From: Halobacillus dabanensis
Lineage (GTDB): Bacteria > Bacillota > Bacilli > Bacillales > Halobacillaceae
Assembly: GCF_900114165.1 (NCBI RefSeq)
Contig: NZ_FOSB01000002.1
Coordinates: forward strand, 372,001 to 436,000
Direction of reading: 5' to 3'
Length of the DNA: 64,000 nt
The number at the start of each line of letters is the position of its first letter. The stretch's first letter is position 1. A program made the translations under genes and the position numbers. The notes beneath the pieces were generated by a model. It did no database searches and was not told the origin of the DNA. It saw only the letters and a list, made by a program, of their open reading frames with translations. Shown in pieces: positions 8,876 through 17,740 of this stretch.

Positions 8876-10484
8876 TTATGTCATCCTCCTTTTGGTTTTC
8901 TGCTTCTATAAGCTTCCGCTTCAACAGTTTTCCGACTGTATTTCTTGGCAGTTCTGTCGTGATTTCAAATTGCTTCGGTACCTTATAACGCGTTAAATTG
9001 CGGTAACAATGGCCTTTCAATTCTTCTAAGTCGATGGTATGACCATCTTTCGCAACGATATATGCTTTGACGATTTCACCTTTTTCACGATTTGGAATCC
9101 CGACTACTGCCGACTCTTTCACATCCGGATATTCATATAAAACGCTTTCAATTTCCTGCGGATAAATGTTGAAGCCACCGTTGATAATCATCTCTTTCTT
9201 TCGTCCAACAATATAGAAATAGCCGTCCTCATCTGTCATAGCCAAATCTCCAGTGTATAGCCAGCCATTCCTTAAAGCATGACTTGTTTCCTCTTCTTTC
9301 CTCCAATATCCCTTCATCACTTGCGGACCTTTGATGACCAGCTCCCCTACGCTATTTTCAGGAAGCTCCTGATTCTCCTCATTGACCACTTTACTGTCTG
9401 TTCCAGGAAGAGGAATTCCGATACTCCCCACTTTCCTTACGCCAAACGTAGGATTTCTATGGGTAGAAGGAGAGGCTTCTATCAATCCGAACCCTTCACC
9501 TATGACAGCCCCCGTCAAACTTTCAAATCGCTTGATGATTTCTACAGGCAAAGGTGCGGACCCACTTGAGCAAAACTTCAAACAATCAAGCCCGAAGAAT
9601 TCTACATCGGAATGATTTACAAAAGCGTTATACATCCCCGGGACACCTGGAAAAAAAGTCGGCTGATATTTTTTAATCTTATCAAGCACATCTTCTACCA
9701 CGAATTTACGAATTAATAGAATAGAGGCACCTATATAGATTCCTAGATTCATGGCACTTGTCATGGCATACACATGGTAGAGTGGGGTGGCGGTCAAAAC
9801 AACTTCTTTTCCCTTCACCATCCTCTCCCCGTACATGGCATGACTTTGCACCACATTCGCCACAAGGTTGAAGTGTGTGAGCATAGCTCCTTTCATTTTC
9901 CCTGTTGTTCCTCCTGTGTATTGAATCACCGCTACATCTTCTTTTACGAAAATAGGGATGTCTCTTTCCAATGGAACCGCCTGTTCGATGAGTTGAGTGA
10001 TGGAGTTGGATTGGCTGTCCCCTCCATTCGCCACAAACACCTGACTCAAGTCACACATATCTTCCACTTGTTCTACGGTTGAGAGGTGCTCATCCTCGAC
10101 GACTAAAAAGTTCATGTCTGCGTCATCAATGATCTGCAACAATTCCCTTGCGGTATATCGAGGGTTGATCTGGACGACGATCAAGCCGAGCCTTTGAGCT
10201 GCATAGTAAGCAATAATATAGTCGGGATGGTTCGACACCATCAAACCGATGCGGTCCCCTTTTGCCAGACCAATACGGTCCCAGGCACCGGCAAGCTGAT
10301 CCACCTTCTTCTTCAATTCTTTATAGCTGATGGTTCGCTCTTCATAAATGACAGCCGCCCGACTTCCATACGCTTCCACAGTCTTCTCTAACAATTTGTA
10401 CAACGGAACTTCAGGGTAAGAGATCCCTTTTTTCATTTCAGCTGGATAAAATTCAAACCATTTACGATTCACTAATTGATTCAC
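8856..10484 (-). CDS. Acyl-CoA ligase, AMP-forming (fatty-acid CoA ligase type)
   Basis: Activates the imported carboxylate to its CoA thioester. 542 residues. ANL-family motifs in order are YTGGTTGKMKGA (phosphate loop), GEGFGLIEASP, GWLYTGDLA, GRKKEMIINGGFNIYPQEIE (hinge) and PRNTVGKLLKR with the C-terminal catalytic Lys. GTG start at 10484 after a G-rich Shine-Dalgarno region. Placed directly after the TRAP-TAXI transporter genes, which fits uptake followed by activation. Whether the acid is fatty, branched or aromatic cannot be decided. Confidence 0.93.
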   Translation of the reverse strand: MNQLVNRKWFEFYPAEMKKGISYPEVPLYKLLEKTVEAYGSRAAVIYEERTISYKELKKKVDQLAGAWDRIGLAKGDRIGLMVSNHPDYIIAYYAAQRLGLIVVQINPRYTARELLQIIDDADMNFLVVEDEHLSTVEQVEDMCDLSQVFVANGGDSQSNSITQLIEQAVPLERDIPIFVKEDVAVIQYTGGTTGKMKGAMLTHFNLVANVVQSHAMYGERMVKGKEVVLTATPLYHVYAMTSAMNLGIYIGASILLIRKFVVEDVLDKIKKYQPTFFPGVPGMYNAFVNHSDVEFFGLDCLKFCSSGSAPLPVEIIKRFESLTGAVIGEGFGLIEASPSTHRNPTFGVRKVGSIGIPLPGTDSKVVNEENQELPENSVGELVIKGPQVMKGYWRKEEETSHALRNGWLYTGDLAMTDEDGYFYIVGRKKEMIINGGFNIYPQEIESVLYEYPDVKESAVVGIPNREKGEIVKAYIVAKDGHTIDLEELKGHCYRNLTRYKVPKQFEITTELPRNTVGKLLKRKLIEAENQKEDDINGIQSH

Positions 10485-10518
10485 TCCGACTCCCCCCCTC
10501 AGGCTATAGTGTGCGTCC

Positions 10519-11529
10519 CTATTCTAAGGCTCCAACTTCCTCATAGTATTTTTTCGCTCCTGGGTGCAAGGTTTCTGGGTCGATTCCATCCAAAGCTGTT
10601 TCTACAGTGAAGTGCTTCGCTCTCTCTGGTATTTGACTTTCAAATTCCGGGATATTATCCCAAAATAATTTGGTTAGGTTATAGGCGTAATCTTCCTCCA
10701 TATCACTCCGTGCTGTCAGCATCGTCACCATTGTGTAGGTAGGAATCGCCTCGTCCATGTTTTCATAAGTATCCGCAGGGATTTCTCCTGAAGCAATACC
10801 TATTCCTTTCTCCTCGATGCTCTGCAGCTTGTCTTCCTCGATAGGAATAATTTTGATCGGTTTAGTGATTTCTATCTCTTGTAATGCTGGAATGAAAGGG
10901 GCTCCGCCTCCTACAAAAACCTCCACATTGTTATCCTTTAACATGGAGGCACCATCAGAGTAATTCCCGTAAGAAATTTCCCCACCGGCTTCTTCAATCG
11001 TCGATTCATCGATGCCATACTCTGCCATCATGTTCCAAAATGCTACCGGGCCGCCTCCTCCTTTAGGGCCGAGGAAAATATGCTTGTCTACGATATCTTC
11101 TATGGAATTGATGTCTTCGTTGTCCGTCGTCGTTGCTATTGTTTGATAGACGGGATATAAAGCACCAATAGCGGAAATCTCACTTAATGGCTCATCAAAG
11201 CCTTCCCCTCCATCGATAGCTGAGGTGAAATCAGACGTGTAATTCAGACCCATTTGAATATCTCCGACCTCCAGAGATTTCAAGTTAGCGGTCGAACCAC
11301 CTTCCACTTGTGAAACGTTCAGTCCTGAAAACCCATCCATATATACATCCGTCATCACTGTAGTAATCGGATACCAACCTGACCCCATCGGACCACTGCC
11401 GATTTTCAGGAACTTGTCGGGTGCTGACGGTTTGTCCCCTGCTCCTGACGTCGCATCACTATCACTACATGCGGCCAAAAGGATGAAACTAGACAATACA
11501 GTCAACAAAAAAACCATTGTTCTTTTCAT
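10519..11529 (-). CDS. TRAP transporter solute-binding lipoprotein, TAXI family
   Basis: Extracytoplasmic receptor of a TRAP-TAXI importer. Signal peptide MKRTMVFLLTVLSSFILLA ends in lipobox LAAC (Cys about residue 22), followed by a Ser/Asp/Gly linker. The mature part has the TAXI hallmarks KIGSGPMGSGWYPI and VSQVEGGSTANLKSL. ATG at 11529 has AAAGGTGG at 7-base spacing; an in-frame upstream extension would overlap the permease gene and lacks its own site. TAXI receptors usually bind carboxylates such as glutamate or 2-oxoacids; this ligand is presumably the acid degraded by the operon. Confidence 0.92.
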   Translation of the reverse strand: MKRTMVFLLTVLSSFILLAACSDSDATSGAGDKPSAPDKFLKIGSGPMGSGWYPITTVMTDVYMDGFSGLNVSQVEGGSTANLKSLEVGDIQMGLNYTSDFTSAIDGGEGFDEPLSEISAIGALYPVYQTIATTTDNEDINSIEDIVDKHIFLGPKGGGGPVAFWNMMAEYGIDESTIEEAGGEISYGNYSDGASMLKDNNVEVFVGGGAPFIPALQEIEITKPIKIIPIEEDKLQSIEEKGIGIASGEIPADTYENMDEAIPTYTMVTMLTARSDMEEDYAYNLTKLFWDNIPEFESQIPERAKHFTVETALDGIDPETLHPGAKKYYEEVGALE

Positions 11530-11551
11530 TGAAAATCCACCTTTCTTGGGA

Positions 11552-13516
11552 TTAGCCACTCATTTGTTTAGAGCTTTCCGAAACGTAAGCGGAAGATTTT
11601 TTCTGCCATAAGATCAAGAATATGACTAGAGTAAGTCCGATCAAGTCACCTACTAGACCCGGCATCACCAACAATATGGCACTTGCGAACAGCATCAGCC
11701 TCTTCCAAATGCCTAAAGGACCAAGGAAATAATTCTCCAATGCACCAGCAAAGAACAAACAGCTCAATAAAGCACTGGATACTGCTATGACTATTTGGCT
11801 CGTATCCCCACCTTGAAGAAGCAGTTCTGGGTTATAGACGAAAAGGAACGGAATAAAGAATCCGCCTAGTCCGATTTTTATCGCATACAGAGCGGTTTTC
11901 GTAGGATCTGACCCAGCGATGCCCGCTGTCGTATAAGCAGTGATAGCAACAGGAGGTGTCAAACCAGAAAGAACGCCGAAGTAAAAAACGAACATGTGGG
12001 CAGCTACCACGTTAACACCAAGGTCGATCAAGGCAGGTGCACCCAGGACCGCAAGGATGACATATGCAGAAACTGTCGGCATCCCCATCCCCATGATGAT
12101 CGAAGCGCAAGCAACGAGGACTAACAGCATTATGAGTGAGCCGCCAGCCACATCAATGACAAATCTCGAAAAAGTGATGCCAAGACCTGTCAACGAAACG
12201 GCACCGACGATAATCCCCGCCGTAGCACATGCCGCAACCACGACCAACGCATTCCTCGCCCCGTTCTCTAATGCAGCTAAAATATCCAATAGGCTCATTC
12301 TTGTCGCTTTTCTGATCCAGCTTAGAACCACTGTCGCAACAATCGCATAAAAACCTGCTTTCATTGGGCTGTATCCATAAATCATCAAACCGATGATCAA
12401 TAATATCGGCAAAAATAGATAGCTTTGCTTCAGTAATACCATTTTTAAATTTGGAAGTTGCTCTTTCGGAATCCCGGCCATCTCTAAACGCTTGGCATGA
12501 TAGTAAACGACCATACCTGCGATGAAAAAGTAGATGATCGCTGGAATTAACGCGAACAGAGCAATTTGGATATATGGTAGTCCGATGGTCTCTGCCATGA
12601 TGAAAACGGATGCTCCCATAATCGGCGGCATGATTTGACCACCCTGGGAGGCCACCGCTTCGACAGCTGCAGAAAACCTTTTACTATACCCTAACTTCTT
12701 CATCAACGGGATCGTAAAGGAACCGGTGATGGCCGCATTGGCAGCCCCGTTCCCTGTGATGGTCGCTACAAGGGCACTTGATCCTACAGCAGACAAAGCA
12801 GGTCCGCCAGTTTTATTACCGAACAAGCCAAAAGCGAAATCTGTGAAGAATTGCCCGCCCCCCGACTTCATCAAAAACGAGCCGAAAATAACGAACAGAA
12901 TCAACACCGTTGAACTGACATAAATCGGGGCACTGAAAATCCCCAATGTTCCATTGAACATATGATCGACCATCTTCTCATATCTGACACCAGGGTGCGC
13001 CAGAGCACCTGGGAAGTACCTCCCTAAGAAGATGTAGGCTAAGAAAAACACCCCGATCAAAGACATAAGAACACCATTCGTTCTTCTTGTCGCTTCTAGA
13101 ACAAGAGCTATGAAAATCGTTCCGAAAATCACATCACTATCACTGATGTTTCCTTGCCGGCTTTGAATCATCTCAGCACCTGTAATCATGTAATACGCTG
13201 TCACTAGAGTCAGCAACACAATGAGTACATCCATAAAGCCGAATTTGCTCCCCTTTTTAAAAGGGAACAACAAGAAAATCAGCAGCAAAGCCCAGAGGAC
13301 GTGGACACTCCGTTGCTGCCAAGATGGCAACGTACCGAAACCTGCTGTATACACGTGAAAAATGGATAACCCGATGGCAAGCAGGCTGATGGCCAGGATG
13401 AAAAAGCGCGGCCCATTCCATTTTTCCTTTCTCTCCTGCCAAAGCGTTTCAATATGGGCTGGCTTTTCCTTTATGGTCGTGTCCAACTTTTTGACGTCCC
13501 TCGCTTCCATGCTCAT
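11552..13516 (-). CDS. TRAP transporter fused permease (4TM/12TM)
   Basis: 654-residue fused small and large membrane subunits of a TRAP transporter, using an ion gradient for substrate uptake. Many hydrophobic helices run from about residue 35 to the C-terminus. DctM-like signatures include TGNGAANAAITGSFTIPLMKK, QGGQIMPPIMGASVF and ASIIMGMGMPTVSAYVILAV, typical of TAXI-linked fusions. ATG at 13516 with GGAGGTG. Stop overlaps the upstream in-frame extension of the receptor gene, so the two are tightly linked. Confidence 0.94.
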   Translation of the reverse strand: MSMEARDVKKLDTTIKEKPAHIETLWQERKEKWNGPRFFILAISLLAIGLSIFHVYTAGFGTLPSWQQRSVHVLWALLLIFLLFPFKKGSKFGFMDVLIVLLTLVTAYYMITGAEMIQSRQGNISDSDVIFGTIFIALVLEATRRTNGVLMSLIGVFFLAYIFLGRYFPGALAHPGVRYEKMVDHMFNGTLGIFSAPIYVSSTVLILFVIFGSFLMKSGGGQFFTDFAFGLFGNKTGGPALSAVGSSALVATITGNGAANAAITGSFTIPLMKKLGYSKRFSAAVEAVASQGGQIMPPIMGASVFIMAETIGLPYIQIALFALIPAIIYFFIAGMVVYYHAKRLEMAGIPKEQLPNLKMVLLKQSYLFLPILLIIGLMIYGYSPMKAGFYAIVATVVLSWIRKATRMSLLDILAALENGARNALVVVAACATAGIIVGAVSLTGLGITFSRFVIDVAGGSLIMLLVLVACASIIMGMGMPTVSAYVILAVLGAPALIDLGVNVVAAHMFVFYFGVLSGLTPPVAITAYTTAGIAGSDPTKTALYAIKIGLGGFFIPFLFVYNPELLLQGGDTSQIVIAVSSALLSCLFFAGALENYFLGPLGIWKRLMLFASAILLVMPGLVGDLIGLTLVIFLILWQKKSSAYVSESSKQMSG

Positions 13517-13563
13517 TTCTGTTCACCTCCAAACCAGTATTGTTAACGCTTACAATAAACCGT

Positions 13564-14712
13564 TTAATTTTCTTCCAATACTCTTCTGGCAACCAGCAGA
13601 CGTTGAATCTCGTTTGTGCCCTCATAAATTTTTGTTATTCTAGCATCCCTGTAAAAGCGTTCCACTGGATATTCACCTATATAGCCGATGCCACCATGAA
13701 TTTGAACGGCCTTATCAGCAACCTTATTGAAGACTTCAGACGCGAACAGTTTCGCCATAGATGCTTCCTTGATCACTTTTTTACCTTCATCCACCTTTTC
13801 TGCTGCCATCATCGTCAATGTTCTTGCTGCTTCCGTTTCTGTAGCCATATCCGCTAACATCCACTGGATCGCCTGGTTCTCAGCAATCGGTTTACCGAAC
13901 TGCACTCGTTCCTTTGCATAGCTTGCGGAAAGTTCAATCAGCTTGTCACAGGATCCTACCGCTCTAGCCGCAAGGCCGATCCGTCCTTCACCCAGGATTC
14001 TCAGAGCATTGATATACCCCATCCCGACTTCACCTATGACATTTTCATCAGGAACGATACAATCTTCAAAAATGACTTGAGCGGTATAGGACCCTCTTAA
14101 GCCCATCTTTTTATCTTTCTTACCAACGATTAAGCCAGGGAAGTCTTTCTCTATTAAAAAGGCTGTGATTCCACCTTTGGCCCCCTTTTCTCTATCTGTT
14201 AAGGCAAAGACTGTGAACACATCTGCTACAGGAGCATTCGTGATGAAGTGTTTAGTTCCATTCACCACCCAATGATCCCCTTTCTTCTCCGCTTGTGTGG
14301 CTAGATTCGTTGCATCAGACCCTGCTCCCGGTTCAGATAAAGCAAAAGCAGCGATCTTCTCTCCTGTTGCCATGGCAGGTAAGTATTTTTGCTTCAATTG
14401 TTCAGACGCCAGCTTGACCAATCCGGTGCTGCCGATTCCTGTATGGGCACTGATAAGGGATACAAATCCATTATGGGTCCTTCCCAACTGCTCCAGCACA
14501 ATCGCTTTTCCGACGGCATTGAGGCCTATCCCCCCATACTCTTCCGGGATACTCATACCGAACAATCCAAGTTCTTTCATTTTTTCTACTAAATGAGGGG
14601 GAATAGCATCCTCATCTTCAATTTGCTGGGCATATGGCTCCACTTCATTTTCCACAAAACTACGGATCATCACTTTCATTTGTTCTATTTCATCTGTAAT
14701 CGTTGCCGTCAT
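13564..14712 (-). CDS. Acyl-CoA dehydrogenase (operon copy 1, promoter-proximal)
   Basis: First gene after the -24/-12 promoter. About 382 residues; FALSEPGAGSDA, VQIHGGIGYIGEYPVERFYRDARI and catalytic Glu in IYEGTNEIQ are intact. The ATG at 14712 (MTATITDEIEQ) is preferred because GGAAAGG lies 9 bases upstream; the ATG at 14721 would leave no spacing. Oxidises an acyl-CoA with transfer to ETF. Its position ahead of the transporter genes is unusual and suggests the promoter was set up around a degradation operon, not a transport operon. Confidence 0.95.
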   Translation of the reverse strand: MTATITDEIEQMKVMIRSFVENEVEPYAQQIEDEDAIPPHLVEKMKELGLFGMSIPEEYGGIGLNAVGKAIVLEQLGRTHNGFVSLISAHTGIGSTGLVKLASEQLKQKYLPAMATGEKIAAFALSEPGAGSDATNLATQAEKKGDHWVVNGTKHFITNAPVADVFTVFALTDREKGAKGGITAFLIEKDFPGLIVGKKDKKMGLRGSYTAQVIFEDCIVPDENVIGEVGMGYINALRILGEGRIGLAARAVGSCDKLIELSASYAKERVQFGKPIAENQAIQWMLADMATETEAARTLTMMAAEKVDEGKKVIKEASMAKLFASEVFNKVADKAVQIHGGIGYIGEYPVERFYRDARITKIYEGTNEIQRLLVARRVLEEN

Positions 14713-14753
14713 TTGTAACATCCTTTCCGTTTTTGTCCTTCACCCTAATACAT

Positions 14754-14768
14754 GCAATTTCCATGCCA
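14754..14768 (-). promoter_or_regulatory. Sigma-54 (RpoN) -24/-12 promoter
   Basis: The minus strand reads TGGCATGGAAATTGC, with GG and GC separated by exactly 10 bases, as in the sigma-54 consensus TGGCAC-N5-TTGCA. It lies about 40 bases upstream of the first operon gene, downstream of a terminator, and with upstream palindromes and a sigma-54 activator gene nearby. Confidence 0.87.
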
Positions 14769-14796
14769 ACTTTAGCTTTTTTAAAAAATAAACCAT

Positions 14797-14818
14797 AAAA
14801 AAAACCTGCAAATGCAGG
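14797..14818 (-). terminator. Terminator of the activator/ketopantoate reductase transcript
   Basis: Minus strand CCTGCA-TT-TGCAGG stem followed by eight T. It lies between the stop of the reductase gene (14976) and the sigma-54 promoter, insulating the operon from read-through. Confidence 0.8.
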
Positions 14819-14899
14819 CTATGCTTAAAAAAAGATTTTTTATGTTTTTTGTGGTCAGGGGATGAAAATTCTCTGGATGGTGTCATTCAACCATTCGAA

Positions 14900-14980
14900 G
14901 ATTCAAAAGTGAATCGTTAAATGGACAAACTCCTAAAAATCAATTCATTTTTGAATAACGTGATTCAAAAGTGAATCACG
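14900..14980. promoter_or_regulatory. Cluster of three upstream activator palindromes (ATTCA-N4-TGAAT)
   Basis: GATTCAAAAGTGAATC occurs twice: at 14900-14915, and at 14962-14977 within a 22-base palindrome 14959-14980. A third copy of the same half-sites with a TTTT spacer lies at 14943-14956. Centres are about 42 and 20 bases apart, close to multiples of two helical turns, so bound dimers would face one side. Distance to the -12 element is about 150-215 bases, typical of enhancer sites. The last site overlaps the stop codon of the reductase gene. Likely bound by the activator at 15905-17602. Confidence 0.75.
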
Positions 14981-15908
14981 TTTTCAACTGGGGTGCCCGA
15001 CCTTGTTGTTGATTGACAAAATTCAAGGCACTGTAGATCGACTGCATGGCAGGTGTGTTCAGTCCGTAAAGAGCTCCCTGTTTTGTGATATAACCGCACA
15101 TTGCTTCGACTTCCATTCGTTTCCCCCGGAGGCGGTCTTGCAACATAGACGTCCTGTGTTGTCTGGCAATTTCAGCACGGGAAAAAATTTGGGAGATAGT
15201 AGCTTCGGCATCTACCGGCAATCCTTTATGTATCGCTACATCAATGACCTCTCTGCAAATGGTTTCCGCTGTTTGCCTAAGCTGATCATCATCCAAAATT
15301 TCGCCCACCCGTGCTCCAGAAAGCGCTGAAAGTGGGTTGAAGGTGGCATTCCACATTAGTTTGTTCCATTTCTTTGCCAAAATATTTCCTGAAGGGACTG
15401 TGTCCACATCCGCTTCTTGTAAAAGCGAAACCACACCACTCTTTATGTCTGTCGAAGGGTCCAATTCTCCGATAACCAACTTCACCCTCCCTTGTTGACG
15501 TATCTTTCCAGGTTCATCGACAGAGGCTTGAATATAAGTGACAGCAGATAATATTCGTTCGGCACCAAACACGTCTATCAAAATTTCCTCATTTTCCACA
15601 CCATTCTGCATCGTCATAACCAGCGCTTTTTCATCGAGGACAGCCTGCAGTTGTTCCGCCATTTCTTTCGTATCGCTCGATTTCACACAAAAGAGCACAA
15701 GTTCAACATCTGCTAAGGCAGTCACATCATTAGTGAAAAAGCCATCGACTGAAAAGTCCCGATTTTCTTCTTGGATCGATAAACCTTGCTGGCTCATGGC
15801 CTTCAAGTGTTCCCCTCTGGCTAAAAATGTCACCTCATGCCCCGCTTCATATAATTTACCTCCAAAATAACATCCAACGGCCCCTGCTCCAGCTATGCCT
15901 ATTTTCAA
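14976..15908 (-). CDS. 2-dehydropantoate 2-reductase family protein
   Basis: 310 residues of the ApbA/PanE fold: N-terminal NADPH site KIGIAGAGAVGCYFGGKL, then LFCVKSSDT, and a C-terminal helical domain containing the family-typical KWNKLMWNATFNPLSAL. Known members reduce ketopantoate to pantoate for CoA synthesis, but many catabolic clusters carry relatives of unknown substrate. The TTG start at 15908 overlaps the activator stop (TTGA), so both are co-translated. A role in CoA supply for the operon, or in reduction of a pathway 2-oxoacid, is inference. Confidence 0.82.
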   Translation of the reverse strand: MKIGIAGAGAVGCYFGGKLYEAGHEVTFLARGEHLKAMSQQGLSIQEENRDFSVDGFFTNDVTALADVELVLFCVKSSDTKEMAEQLQAVLDEKALVMTMQNGVENEEILIDVFGAERILSAVTYIQASVDEPGKIRQQGRVKLVIGELDPSTDIKSGVVSLLQEADVDTVPSGNILAKKWNKLMWNATFNPLSALSGARVGEILDDDQLRQTAETICREVIDVAIHKGLPVDAEATISQIFSRAEIARQHRTSMLQDRLRGKRMEVEAMCGYITKQGALYGLNTPAMQSIYSALNFVNQQQGRAPQLKT

Positions 15909-17602
15909 TCGATCACGTCCCCTCTTGGAATCCGTAAATGATACTTTTTAAGCTTTCTTACAACAGTCGGTTGACTCGTCTCTAAGGCTTCGGCAATGTC
16001 ATAGGTGTTTTTATACTTTTCTACAGCCAGCTTCAATACTTTTTCTTCCGCTAATTCGGCTGCTTCCTTTAAAGGAAGAATGGAAGACGGCATGATGGTT
16101 ATGTCCGTCGTTTCTTGATATTCAGGCGGAAGGTTTTCCATCTGGATGGTGTCTTCCGGGGTCGTCACAACCAGTCGCTCAATTAAATTGGACATTTCCC
16201 GTATATTCCCTGGCCACTTATAGGAAAAAAAGAAGTCTTTCAGTTTTGAATCGATTCGCTTATCCATTTCATATTTTTCGTTGGCCTGTTTCATAAACAT
16301 TTCGATTAATGGAAGGATATCGTCCCTACGATCCTTCAAAGGGGGAATCGATATCGGAAGAACATTCAGTCGATAATATAGATCTTCCCTGAACTCTCCC
16401 TGTTCCACCATCTCCTTCAAATCCCGGTTCGTTGCCGCAACAATACGGACATCTACCTTTCTAGGTTTTGTGCCGCCGATACGCTGGATTTCGTTTTCTT
16501 GCAACACTCTTAAGAGCTTCACTTGCAATAGAAGAGGCAATTCCCCGATTTCATCTAAAAAAAGCACCCCTCTATCCGCCATTTCAAACATTCCAGGCTT
16601 TCCCTTTTGGCTTGCTCCTGTAAAGGCTCCTTGTTCATAACCGAAAAGTTCCGATTCCAATAGATCTGCAGGAATGGCCCCGCAATTGATTTTTATAAAT
16701 TCACCTTCTCTTGAACGGGCACTTTCCTTAAAAATATGCTTGGCAAGGATGTCTTTCCCTACCCCTGTTTCTCCTAAAATCAACACGGTCGCGTTAACGT
16801 GAGCAATCCTTTCCGCTGTATCATAAATCCTTTTCATGGGTTCACTTTGAATGACAAGGCCTTCTAATCGAGACGTTCGATTTTTTAAGAGATCGAGTTC
16901 CTTTTTGTACTTGTCATTCAATTGATTCATTCTGCTCAACTTTGTTTGAAGTTCATTCAAATCTGACAAATCTCTGATATTAGTGACGACTTTTTCAATT
17001 TCTCCATCTTCATTGAAAACTGGTGCTCCCGTGATCAGTGTTTCTTTTCCCTCATAGTTTTCCTGTACGAGAGAAACGATCCGGCGCTGCTTGACGACCC
17101 GGTGGGTAACAGAATTCTTCAGAATCCCCCTCTTGATCAGGGCATCCACATTTTTCCCTATATAATACTCTTTTGGAATCCCTGTAATCCTTTCTATCGC
17201 TGAATTCGTTTTCCAGGTAACCCCTTTATGATCGGTTATATAGATGCCATCATAAGAATTCTCTATAATCGCATCCAGCTCACGGGTCAATCTTTTCAGA
17301 TCTTCATTTTCATTCTTCAAAGCGGATAATTCAGATGTTTCTGTTCCGACAAACAAGTGGGCATGATCATCGTATGTGGAGCTCCGGATGAATACATATC
17401 TTTTTTTTCCATCTTCCGCCAAGATCATCTTAGACGTCGGCTTCACATCCCAGGTAGGAAAAATTTCTTTAATACTCGTTCCTATGCTCAACTCATGCTC
17501 AATGTTCGACTCCATTAATTCATTAAAGGAAAGTATTTCGCCTTTCTGATCAAGGATAATAGCTGGAAGTGGAATGTGTTCCATACGATCGATCAGTTCC
17601 AA
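15905..17602 (-). CDS. PAS-domain sigma-54-dependent transcriptional activator
   Basis: 565 residues. Order: N-terminal PAS-like region (about 1-100), second PAS (about 110-225, DAIIENSYDGIYITDHKG), short coiled coil, AAA+ domain with Walker A GETGVGKD, the sigma-54 contact loop GAFTGA, Walker B VLFLDEIGELP, and a C-terminal Fis-type helix-turn-helix (YDIAEALETSQPTVVRKL). Resembles RocR/BkdR-like activators. PAS domains probably sense a pathway ligand. TTG start with AGAGGTGAGG. The adjacent -24/-12 promoter and palindromes make the 13-kb operon the obvious target. Confidence 0.93.
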   Translation of the reverse strand: MELIDRMEHIPLPAIILDQKGEILSFNELMESNIEHELSIGTSIKEIFPTWDVKPTSKMILAEDGKKRYVFIRSSTYDDHAHLFVGTETSELSALKNENEDLKRLTRELDAIIENSYDGIYITDHKGVTWKTNSAIERITGIPKEYYIGKNVDALIKRGILKNSVTHRVVKQRRIVSLVQENYEGKETLITGAPVFNEDGEIEKVVTNIRDLSDLNELQTKLSRMNQLNDKYKKELDLLKNRTSRLEGLVIQSEPMKRIYDTAERIAHVNATVLILGETGVGKDILAKHIFKESARSREGEFIKINCGAIPADLLESELFGYEQGAFTGASQKGKPGMFEMADRGVLFLDEIGELPLLLQVKLLRVLQENEIQRIGGTKPRKVDVRIVAATNRDLKEMVEQGEFREDLYYRLNVLPISIPPLKDRRDDILPLIEMFMKQANEKYEMDKRIDSKLKDFFFSYKWPGNIREMSNLIERLVVTTPEDTIQMENLPPEYQETTDITIMPSSILPLKEAAELAEEKVLKLAVEKYKNTYDIAEALETSQPTVVRKLKKYHLRIPRGDVID

Positions 17603-17740
17603 GATTTCCTCACCTCTTTTATAGCTTGAGATTGACTTTCAGGTTGTTACCATTATCAAGACTGTTCCATGACAGTGACCGACGACCGGAAATGAACGAA
17701 CCATCGAATTACCCTGGACACCATGTTATCCAGCTTTAAA

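Noticed and set aside
14781-14850. A/T-rich tracts near the sigma-54 promoter as a possible UP element
   Set aside because: Explained by the T run of the terminator for the upstream transcript.
17620-17740. Palindrome ACTGT-N6-ACAGT and weak -10 upstream of the sigma-54 activator
   Set aside because: Short, single occurrence, and no convincing -35; not enough to call a promoter or operator.
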